NCBI GenBank assembly: GCA_012838875.1
Contig: DUOL01000104.1
Span: 1 to 10,447, forward strand
Direction: 5' to 3'
DNA length: 10,447 bases
DNA from: Bacteroidales bacterium
Lineage (GTDB): Bacteria > Bacteroidota > Bacteroidia > Bacteroidales > WCHB1-69
Every line of letters starts with the position of its first letter. The first letter of the stretch is position 1. Shown in pieces: positions 1-5,818 of the stretch. The notes below the pieces were generated by a model. It was not told the origin of the DNA and did not search any database. It saw nothing but the letters and a program-made list of their open reading frames with translations. Made by a program: the position numbers and the translations under genes.

Positions 1-6
1 ATGATG

Positions 7-14
7 TAACTTTG
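7..14 (+). promoter_or_regulatory. Bacteroidota-type -7 promoter element upstream of folK
   Basis: The octamer TAACTTTG matches the TAnnTTTG -7 consensus recognised by the Bacteroidota primary sigma factor. The -33 element would lie left of the window and cannot be checked. Transcription would start near base 20, leaving a leader of roughly 15 nt before the GTG at 36. That is short but fits the purine-rich stretch GAAAAGAG (21-28) just before the gene. The match is seen directly; promoter activity is inferred. Confidence 0.6.
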
Positions 15-35
15 CAAACGGAAAAGAGATGAAAA

Positions 36-524
36 GTGAAAAATGTTGTTTTAGCTTTAGGGACAAATTTGGGAGATAAGAGAGCGAATTTGCTTACAGC
101 GAGAGAGTTGCTGCAAAATCAGATAGGGGAGGAACTTCGAGTATCAAAAATTTACAACACGCCTTCGTGGGGATTTGATTCGTATGACTTTTTAAATCAG
201 GTAGTTGTATATAAAACAGCATTATCACCTACTTCACTGCTGAATGAGGTAGAGAAAATTGAAAAAGCGTTAGGAAGGAGAAATAAAACTGTGAAAAAGG
301 AGGATAATATCCCGATTTATGTAGATAGAGTTATTGATATTGATATATTATTGTATGAAAATGAGGTGATTAATACTTCGCAGCTTACAGTTCCTCATCC
401 CAAAATTGTTGAGCGAGAGTTTGTACTTAGACCGCTTGTTGATATTTTTAAAGATGAGGTGATTGCGCCGTTTACTAAATCATTTAACTCTTTTTTGACT
501 CAAATTTCTTGTATTACCATTTAA
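36..524 (+). CDS. folK: 2-amino-4-hydroxy-6-hydroxymethyldihydropteridine pyrophosphokinase (HPPK)
   Basis: This 162-residue protein should transfer pyrophosphate from ATP to 6-hydroxymethyl-7,8-dihydropterin, the step before dihydropteroate synthase in cytoplasmic folate synthesis. The family pattern is complete. LALGTNLGDKRANL (6-19) is the N-terminal signature. SWGFDSYDFLNQVV (44-57) is the substrate-loop region. RVIDIDILLY (98-107) supplies the Mg-binding aspartates D101 and D103. HPKIVEREFVLRPL (121-134) is the conserved C-terminal segment. The length is normal for a single-domain HPPK. The start is GTG at 36, since the nearby ATG at 29 is in another frame and stops at 77-79. The family's usual GPR before the DID motif reads VDR here, a change I associate with Bacteroidota homologs from memory. 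The gene is followed 12 bp later by a deoxynucleoside kinase, which suggests co-transcription. Confidence 0.93.
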   Translation: MKNVVLALGTNLGDKRANLLTARELLQNQIGEELRVSKIYNTPSWGFDSYDFLNQVVVYKTALSPTSLLNEVEKIEKALGRRNKTVKKEDNIPIYVDRVIDIDILLYENEVINTSQLTVPHPKIVEREFVLRPLVDIFKDEVIAPFTKSFNSFLTQISCITI

Positions 525-536
525 AATTTAAAGATT

Positions 537-1169
537 TTGAAATATAATTACATTGTTATTGAAGGGTGTATCGGAGCGGGCAAAACGACTTTGTCGGAGA
601 TGTTTGCGCAAGAATTGAATGCGGAACTGGTCTTGGAAAGATTTGCGGATAATAGTTTTTTACCGAAATTTTATAAAGACCCTTTGCATTATGCTTTCCC
701 TTTGGAAATGACCTTTTTGACCGACCGATACCAACAGTTGAAAAATTTATTGTCAAAAAGAGACCTATTTACAGATTTAGTTATTGCTGATTATTTTATT
801 GATAAGTGTATCATTTTTTCTAAATATAATCTGCAAAGTGACGAGTATAACCTCTATACCAAAGTGTATGATATCATTTCAACCTACCTCCCGAAGCCGG
901 ATTTGATAGTTTATTTGTATAACGATGAACAGAAATTGTTACAAAATATAGCTCAACGGGGACGGGAATATGAAAAAGAGATTTCGGCAGAGTATTTGAG
1001 AAACATTCAAGAGGGCTATATGATGCATTTTAAGCATTATAAAGAAGCCCCAATCGTGATTGTGGAAGCTCATAATTTAGATTTTGTCAAATATAGGTCG
1101 GATTATGAGAAATTAAAAAAACTGTTGAATGATGATTATGACAAGGGAATTACACGTATAATTTTTTAA
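537..1169 (+). CDS. Deoxynucleoside kinase (dNK/dCK/dGK family)
   Basis: This 210-residue cytoplasmic kinase probably phosphorylates deoxynucleosides with ATP for dNTP salvage; which nucleoside it prefers cannot be read from sequence. The P-loop GCIGAGKT spans 10-17. LERFADNSF (33-41) carries the glutamate that acts as catalytic base in this family (E34). IADYFIDKCIIF (83-94) occupies the place of the D/E-R-S motif, and PDLIVYLY (121-128) is the core strand after it. QRGREYEKEI (140-149) is the arginine-rich LID. Size fits the family. The start is a TTG at 537, because no in-frame ATG lies near the P-loop; the gap after folK is only 12 bp. FolK next to, or fused with, a deoxynucleoside kinase is something I recall from other Bacteroidota, but I have not checked it. 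A thymidylate kinase is less likely because its typical DRY/DRF context is missing. Confidence 0.87.
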   Translation: MKYNYIVIEGCIGAGKTTLSEMFAQELNAELVLERFADNSFLPKFYKDPLHYAFPLEMTFLTDRYQQLKNLLSKRDLFTDLVIADYFIDKCIIFSKYNLQSDEYNLYTKVYDIISTYLPKPDLIVYLYNDEQKLLQNIAQRGREYEKEISAEYLRNIQEGYMMHFKHYKEAPIVIVEAHNLDFVKYRSDYEKLKKLLNDDYDKGITRIIF

Positions 1170-1228
1170 AAATGTGTCGTTATTTATTTTTTGCAATTTT
1201 TTTTTCTCTCCTTAATCATTTTTTTTAG

Positions 1229-1236
1229 TAATTTTG
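1229..1236 (+). promoter_or_regulatory. Possible -7 promoter element (TAATTTTG) for the 1287-2542 gene pair
   Basis: TAATTTTG fits the TAnnTTTG consensus and would place a transcript start near 1243, about 44 nt before the ATG at 1287. I see no convincing TTG at the expected -33 distance, where the sequence is a T/C tract. The 117 bp gap (1170-1286) is extremely T-rich and holds no hairpin I can identify, so termination of the folK/kinase transcript is not explained. Random matches are expected in such AT-rich DNA. Confidence 0.3.
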
Positions 1237-1286
1237 CTCAATTTTAAAAATCAAATTTTGTAAATATAAATTTATACTTTTTTTAT

Positions 1287-1958
1287 ATGAAAACTCGTTT
1301 TTTATTCCGTACAATTTTAGCTATTGTAGTTCTTATTTTTGCAGTTCTTGTGTATAGAAGTATTATGAGACCTGAGCGATTTAGGGCTGTTTATGAACTG
1401 AGAAGTAAGGAAATTCAACTAAGACTTAGTGCTATTAGATCGGCTCAAACAGTCTATAAAAATGAATTTAAGGTTTTTGCGTCCGACATTGATTCATTAG
1501 TGGATTTTGTTGAAAATGGGAAAGTTGTCATTATTAAAAATATTGGAGAGATTCCTGATAAAATGACCGAAAAAGAAGCCTTTGAGAAAGGATTGTTGAG
1601 AAAAGAAGAGATTCTAATTCCGGCAAAAGATAGGATTTTAGAGTTAGATCCCACCGTTAAATTGGAAGATTTTCAGTATATTCCATTTACTGATAAGCAG
1701 AAGAAATTTGAAATTCAAGTTGGAAACCTTGAAAGTCAAACATACAAAATTATGGTTTACCGTATTGATGTTCCCTTGGATGACATTTTAGTAAATATGG
1801 AAAGAAGCGTACAACCGGAAAATGTTAATGTCTTTCAGAGATTTTATAACTACTTGCTTTATAGCGGGTTAGAAGATGAAGACCAATATAGAGTGCAATA
1901 TAAACCTATATGGCTCGGTTCTTTAACGGAAGCAAGTATAACCGGAAGTTGGGAGTAG
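1287..1958 (+). CDS. Conserved hypothetical protein with one N-terminal membrane anchor
   Basis: I cannot assign a function to this 223-residue protein. It begins with a short basic stretch (MKTRFLFR), then one hydrophobic helix at about 9-23, then a soluble domain of about 195 residues that would lie in the periplasm if the usual positive-inside rule holds. Residues 39-80 look like a long amphipathic helix followed by a segment (RLSAIRSAQTVYKNEF, then DSLVDFVENGKV) that I recall from conserved Bacteroidota hypotheticals and that loosely resembles the helix of pilin-like proteins. There is no lipobox cysteine and no enzyme motif. Translation starts at ATG 1287 with no clear Shine-Dalgarno, common in this phylum. 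The 3' end overlaps the next gene by 49 bp, so the two are probably co-expressed. Confidence 0.72.
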   Translation: MKTRFLFRTILAIVVLIFAVLVYRSIMRPERFRAVYELRSKEIQLRLSAIRSAQTVYKNEFKVFASDIDSLVDFVENGKVVIIKNIGEIPDKMTEKEAFEKGLLRKEEILIPAKDRILELDPTVKLEDFQYIPFTDKQKKFEIQVGNLESQTYKIMVYRIDVPLDDILVNMERSVQPENVNVFQRFYNYLLYSGLEDEDQYRVQYKPIWLGSLTEASITGSWE

Positions 1959-2542
1959 ATATGTTACCCTCCAATAATAGTTTTTCTATTATCAATTTTA
2001 ATGAGAAAAATGAGAAAATTGTACTCGTTAACAATTTTCCTCCATTGCTTATTCCTACGCAGTTCTATCACCGTGAATACCAAAAAGAGTATTTAGCGTT
2101 TCAATTTGACATGGAAGAAATCGGTGAGATTTTTGAAACGGAAATAGAAAACTATATCGCCCTATTTTTTCTATCAAAACAAGATTATTTATTTGTTAAT
2201 CAGCAATATGAAAATGTAGAATTTCAGCACGAGCTACTCTATTACTATTTTAAAGTGAAAAATTTGGCGAATAGTAAAAAAAACTCTAATCAATTGGCGT
2301 TTATAGTTCGTGATGGGTTGGTAGATTTCTGGTTAATAAAAAATAGTGATTTACAACTGATAAATCGACTTTCTTTTACTACGGAGTTTGATATCTTATA
2401 TCATGCGCTCAATATTTTGAAGCAATATAGTATTGCGGTTGAAGAAGTTTTATTAATTATGATTGATATTAACATGATTAACAAACAGATACCGAAGTTG
2501 CTTCAACAATATTTTCCCCATTTTTCAGTTCCGACTTTTTAA
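1910..2542 (+). CDS. DUF3822-like protein, function unknown
   Basis: This 210-residue acidic soluble protein resembles the Bacteroidota DUF3822 family. The first strand pattern is RKLGVDMLPSNNSFSIIN (12-29), where the family typically has a 'LSI.L...GFSFSIY'-like strand. It is followed by a PPLLIPTQFYH segment (44-54), and a later LSFTTEFDILYHALNIL stretch (154-170). Family members I know of are often about 250-270 residues, so this one is on the short side. No signal peptide or membrane segment is visible. Two starts are possible. ATG 1910 overlaps the upstream gene by 49 bp. ATG 1961 (193 residues) comes just after its stop and has GGGAG at 1951-1955 as a ribosome site. I give the longer form because the residues it adds complete the first strand; the short form remains credible. 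In other genomes I recall such genes near rsmD, which is not present here. Confidence 0.7.
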   Translation: MARFFNGSKYNRKLGVDMLPSNNSFSIINFNEKNEKIVLVNNFPPLLIPTQFYHREYQKEYLAFQFDMEEIGEIFETEIENYIALFFLSKQDYLFVNQQYENVEFQHELLYYYFKVKNLANSKKNSNQLAFIVRDGLVDFWLIKNSDLQLINRLSFTTEFDILYHALNILKQYSIAVEEVLLIMIDINMINKQIPKLLQQYFPHFSVPTF

Positions 2543-2559
2543 AATTTTTGTACCATTCT

Positions 2560-2579
2560 TTCTATTTTTTTAAATAGAA
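2560..2579. terminator. Weak AT-rich hairpin between convergent genes
   Basis: TTCTATTT (2560-2567) and AAATAGAA (2572-2579) form an 8 bp stem with a four-T loop. It lies between the DUF3822 stop (2540-2542) and the converging peptidase, whose own stop codon (2562-2564) is inside the left arm. Its position suits a bidirectional terminator shared by both genes. The stem has only one G:C pair, so it is thermodynamically weak and could be chance in AT-rich DNA. Confidence 0.3.
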
Positions 2580-5477
2580 GATATTTTTAAAAATCTCTTT
2601 TTCTGTTTCTATTATTCGCTCATTTCCATACACACAAAAGTAGTTTTGTTCAATAATCTCGTCCAACATTGGAGCAAATTGTCGAATATCGTCCGGTGTA
2701 ACGTTTAAGACAGCCTCTCGGTCGTTCTGGAGATTTTCCAACGTTCGTTCCAATAAGTGATAATAAAAAGCGGCTAATCCTTTTTGTTCTATAGTTTGAG
2801 GCGTATCTAAATAGGCTATGGTTCCAATAATAAAGCGTGTCATTTGCTGTTTGTCCGCGTCAAAATTTCGGACAAAATCGGCGGTTTTTTTAAAAATATT
2901 GAGCGTTTTTGACAAATTAGGGTCTCGAAATGAGCTAAAAAGTAACGAACCGTTTGGCGAAATCGAGCTAAAGCCGCCGTAAGCCCCGCCTTGTACGCGT
3001 ATTTGATTCTTTAACCAGTCCGTACTTAAAATTTGATTCAATACGTGCATTTTGCCATTCCATTCATATCCCAATTTTCTGTAATTATAGCCGGCTACGA
3101 CGTATTGCACCTTCGATGAGGTTTGAATACCCTCATTTTTGTTTGTAAATTCAAAATTCCACATTTGAAGAGCTTGTTTCCTGTCGGGAAGCGAGGAGAA
3201 AAATTCAGAAATTGCCGTTTTATAAGTAGAAAAATCATTTTTATCACAAGTTACGGCAATAAATAAATTTTCTTTAGTAAAAAGCGTTTCTATGACATTT
3301 TTTAAATTTTTAATGATAATTGGCAGTTTTTTGTCCAAATTATGCATAAAATCATTTATAAAATTGTAATAATGGATGCCCGAAGCTATTTCATCAAAAG
3401 CGCCTTCCGGACTGAAATAGGAGTGAACGCGTGTTCGAGCAATTGAATAGCCTTTAAGTATTAAGTTGTTAACTTCCGAAAAATGGTTTAGTAGCACCTC
3501 TTTTAATCTTTTTTCATCATCAAGTAGAGATTTTAAAAGAATTTCGGTTAAAAGTCGGCTCATCTGTTTACAGTTTTTACTGAGAAATTTGGAAGAGACG
3601 ACAAAATAGGTTGAGAGGGCGTTTACATCTTTGTCCGACAGAAAGGACGAGGTATAGGTGGAAAAGCCCCCCGAATGATTATTTAACTCCCGTTGCAACT
3701 CCCCGTAGCTATATTTCTCCGTATTGAGCAACCCTGTTATATTGGAGAGCAGTGCGGCATAGGGAATTAATTTTTGAGGTATTACTTGCAAATTGAAAAA
3801 AAGATAAGAATAGATAATGCCATTGGTGAAATCCTCATAATGTAAAAGTTTATTTTTGCCTAATTTTTTCACTTTACACGTATGAAATGTAGCTGTTGGA
3901 TTGATATCTTCCAATGATAACATCGGGATTTTTGCAATATTTTCAGGACTATTCTCTTCGTTTTGGAAAGCCAAAAGTGCTTTTGTTTCCGTTATCAACT
4001 GCTCAATCTCTTCATCACTCAAAGAGTTTTTATAACTTTCCAAACGTTCCTCCTCCAATTTTTGATTCTCTACCTCTAAGCCGGCTTTCGGCGTCATAAC
4101 TATGAATGATGCGTGATTATTTCGTAGAATATAATCTTCTATCAACTTTTCAAAATAATCGGTCTCAATTTTACTTTTCACGAAATCCAAATAGGCTTCA
4201 TATTCCAAGCCGACAAAGGGATTATCGGCGTAAAGCCACCCTGATTTAATTTGAGAGAAGTAGGTTATTCCTTTTTGTGCGTCGTTTCCTTCGCGAATAG
4301 AAAATTCCATTCTATTTAAAACGGCACGAAGTTCCTCTGTGTCAATCCCCTTGCGTATCTCTTTCTCTAAAGTGTTAAGAATTAATTGTTTGCAACTTTC
4401 TGCTTCAGCCGTATCGCTATTTTGCACTATAATAGTGAGCACATTTTGTTGAAAATCAGAGACAAAAGCCGAAATAGTCTGTTTATCATTAGCTTCACGA
4501 ATTACTTTTTTTATCGTTGACGACTCTTGGTTAAAGACCACTTCACAAAGCACATTTAAGGCAAACGAAAGGGCGTAGTCAGCCGATTCGCCCACGACAA
4601 AATTTAAGCAAAGAAAGGTTTTTTGCTCCGTAGGCTCATTTTCGGGAATAGGGTAGAAATGTTGCTCCTCTCTCATTTTCTCAAACCCCCGTTGTAATTT
4701 TAGCGATGGTGGGGTGAACTGTTTACGGTAGCGATTCAAATATTTCTCGTCTATAAATTTAAGCTCCTTTTCCAAACTACCGTTTCCGTACAAAAAAATA
4801 AAAGCATTAGAGGGGTGATAATATTGTCGATGAAAATTGACAAACTCCGCTTGCGTTAGAGTAACAATGCTCTCCGGTAGTCCACCGGATTCTTTTCCAA
4901 TAGAATTATCAGGAAATAGGCTTTTTAAATTGTAGTAGTGTAGTAAACGATAAGGATTGGAAAATGCCCCTTTCATCTCATTGTAAACCACACCATTATA
5001 TCTCAATTTCTCATTTTTAGCAACCAATTCATAGTGCCACCCTTCCTGCCTCAAAATTCTCGGGTCATCAAGGAGTAGCGGATTAAAAACCGCATCTAAA
5101 TAGACGTGCATAAGATTAAAAAAATCTTTTTCGTTTAAGCTGGCAACAGGATATTGTGTTAAATCGCGTGAAGTCATCGCATTAAGAAACGTATTCAATG
5201 AACCTTGCGACAAAATGTCAAACGGACTCTTAACCGGAAAATTTATAGAACCGTTTAAAACGCCATGTTCCATAATATGAGCAATCCCGTTATCAGAATC
5301 GGGCAATGTCCTGAAAGCAATTGAAAAAGTTTTATTTTCGTCATCATTGGCTATTTTAAAGAGTTTCGCACCACTCTTGACATGCTCCAAATAATAACAT
5401 TCGGAATTAACTTCCGCAATATATTTCGTGTTAATTAATTGAAAACCGTGTTGTGAAAAATCGTCTTGCCTAACCAT
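2562..5477 (-). CDS. M16C zinc metallopeptidase, presequence protease (PreP/Cym1)-like
   Basis: This 971-residue protein has the size and two-half architecture of the PreP/falcilysin branch of M16, clam-shell proteases that digest unfolded peptides in a closed chamber. The inverted zinc motif H67-I-M-E-H71 is intact, and the distal glutamate is probably E167 in VVYNEMKGAF (163-172). SLNTFLNAMTSRDLTQYPVA (93-112) is the conserved stretch after the active site. The C-terminal half keeps RVQGGAYGG (827-835) and FRDPN (850-854), residues that complete substrate binding in M16. A charged, coiled-coil-prone hinge lies around 455-515. There is no signal peptide, so a cytoplasmic peptide-scavenging role is most likely, with the substrate unknown. 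Start ATG is at 5477. It is converging with the DUF3822 gene, 19 bp away, and separated from uvrA by a structured intergenic element. Confidence 0.93.
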   Translation of the reverse strand: MVRQDDFSQHGFQLINTKYIAEVNSECYYLEHVKSGAKLFKIANDDENKTFSIAFRTLPDSDNGIAHIMEHGVLNGSINFPVKSPFDILSQGSLNTFLNAMTSRDLTQYPVASLNEKDFFNLMHVYLDAVFNPLLLDDPRILRQEGWHYELVAKNEKLRYNGVVYNEMKGAFSNPYRLLHYYNLKSLFPDNSIGKESGGLPESIVTLTQAEFVNFHRQYYHPSNAFIFLYGNGSLEKELKFIDEKYLNRYRKQFTPPSLKLQRGFEKMREEQHFYPIPENEPTEQKTFLCLNFVVGESADYALSFALNVLCEVVFNQESSTIKKVIREANDKQTISAFVSDFQQNVLTIIVQNSDTAEAESCKQLILNTLEKEIRKGIDTEELRAVLNRMEFSIREGNDAQKGITYFSQIKSGWLYADNPFVGLEYEAYLDFVKSKIETDYFEKLIEDYILRNNHASFIVMTPKAGLEVENQKLEEERLESYKNSLSDEEIEQLITETKALLAFQNEENSPENIAKIPMLSLEDINPTATFHTCKVKKLGKNKLLHYEDFTNGIIYSYLFFNLQVIPQKLIPYAALLSNITGLLNTEKYSYGELQRELNNHSGGFSTYTSSFLSDKDVNALSTYFVVSSKFLSKNCKQMSRLLTEILLKSLLDDEKRLKEVLLNHFSEVNNLILKGYSIARTRVHSYFSPEGAFDEIASGIHYYNFINDFMHNLDKKLPIIIKNLKNVIETLFTKENLFIAVTCDKNDFSTYKTAISEFFSSLPDRKQALQMWNFEFTNKNEGIQTSSKVQYVVAGYNYRKLGYEWNGKMHVLNQILSTDWLKNQIRVQGGAYGGFSSISPNGSLLFSSFRDPNLSKTLNIFKKTADFVRNFDADKQQMTRFIIGTIAYLDTPQTIEQKGLAAFYYHLLERTLENLQNDREAVLNVTPDDIRQFAPMLDEIIEQNYFCVYGNERIIETEKEIFKNIFYLKK

Positions 5478-5532
5478 AAGTTGCTGAAAAAGAGTTTGAA
5501 ATGTAAAATTATAACGTTAAAACAGTAACAAG

Positions 5533-5540
5533 CAAAAGTA
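5533..5540 (-). promoter_or_regulatory. Candidate -7 element for the M16 peptidase
   Basis: On the - strand this reads TACTTTTG, a match to TAnnTTTG, and it is followed by C as is common at such sites. A start about 7 nt downstream gives a leader near 48 nt before the ATG at 5477. A TTG lies further upstream (plus-strand CAA at 5567-5569), but the 26 nt gap is longer than the usual 17-23, so the -33 element is doubtful. If real, the peptidase has its own promoter and does not depend on read-through from uvrA. Confidence 0.45.
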
Positions 5541-5631
5541 CACATTTTTTATCCAATCCCGATTTTCAACGGGCAAGTAGGAAATGTAATTATAGGAGAG
5601 AGGATTTTCAATTTTTTTATAATTTTTATTA

Positions 5632-5795
5632 GGGCGTGTCCCCTCGCTACGCTCGGGGTCGGCGCCCGGTTACAAGTCCGCGGGCACAAGCCGTGGGGAC
5701 GCAAAGCGGCAAAAAGAGCTTCTAAAGTCGCTTTTTTGCCGCTGCGTCCCCAGCGGCTTCCGCCCTTGCGGGCTTTCCACCTAAGCGCCTCACGC
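5632..5795. repeat. GC-rich structured extragenic element (REP/MITE-like candidate)
   Basis: About 164 bp of strongly GC-rich DNA is set sharply into an AT-rich neighbourhood. It opens with GGGCGTG (5632-5638) and closes with CACGC (5791-5795), so GCGTG/CACGC are inverted ends. Inside, several pairings can be drawn. GGGCG (5632-5636) pairs with CGCCC (5663-5667), enclosing CCCC (5640-5643) with GGGG (5655-5658). GCCCG (5664-5668) pairs with CGGGC (5681-5685) as an alternative fold. A long hairpin occupies 5688-5759, and CCGC (5760-5763) pairs with GCGG (5768-5771). I recall similar elements, beginning GGGCGTG and ending near ACGC with hairpins between, scattered in Bacteroidota genomes; that is memory, not a search. 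No transposase is nearby and I see no target-site duplication. Its right end lies within about 25 bp of the uvrA stop. Confidence 0.6.
5688..5759. repeat. Long imperfect hairpin inside the GC-rich element
   Basis: Three stacked stems pair almost continuously. AAGCCG (5688-5693) pairs with CGGCTT (5754-5759). T plus GGGGACGCA (5694-5703) pairs with TGCGTCCCC plus A (5743-5752). GCGGCAAAAA (5706-5715) pairs with TTTTTGCCGC (5733-5742). A two-base AA bulge (5704-5705) and a single G bulge (5753) interrupt about 26 Watson-Crick pairs, with a loop of roughly 15-17 nt. Neither strand has a T-run straight after the stem, so it does not look like a classic intrinsic terminator. Confidence 0.85.
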
Positions 5796-5818
5796 AACCC
5801 CAAGCTGACAGTGAACCC

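Larger units (their letters stand above)
5478..5818. other. 341 bp intergenic region between uvrA and the peptidase
   Basis: No credible gene is present. The part next to the peptidase (5478-5631) is ordinary AT-rich leader/promoter DNA. The part next to uvrA (about 5632-5818) is GC-rich and dominated by inverted repeats, annotated separately. An 84-codon open frame on the - strand spans 5549-5803 but is composed largely of arginine, glycine and alanine codons created by the GC-rich repeat, and it runs through the boundary into AT-rich DNA, so I do not call it. Confidence 0.8.

Noticed and set aside
29..79. ATG at 29 as the folK start
   Set aside because: It is in a different frame from the HPPK sequence and reaches a TAA at 77-79 after 16 codons. 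The GTG at 36 is in frame and directly precedes the conserved N-terminal strand.
1170..1286. Terminator or small RNA in the T-rich gap after the kinase gene
   Set aside because: There are long T-runs but I find no GC-containing inverted repeat before them, and no conserved RNA fold is recognisable.
5688..5759. Hairpin as the intrinsic terminator of uvrA
   Set aside because: No T-run follows the stem on either strand, the fold starts about 60 bp past the stop, and the DNA beyond the element on the - strand is A-rich rather than T-rich. It may still slow polymerase, but the standard signature is absent.
5549..5803. 84-codon open frame on the - strand in the uvrA/peptidase gap
   Set aside because: The N-terminal half is arginine/glycine/alanine-rich low-complexity sequence translated from the hairpin repeat, and the C-terminal half changes abruptly to AT-rich codons at the element boundary. 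There is no ribosome site and no recognisable motif.
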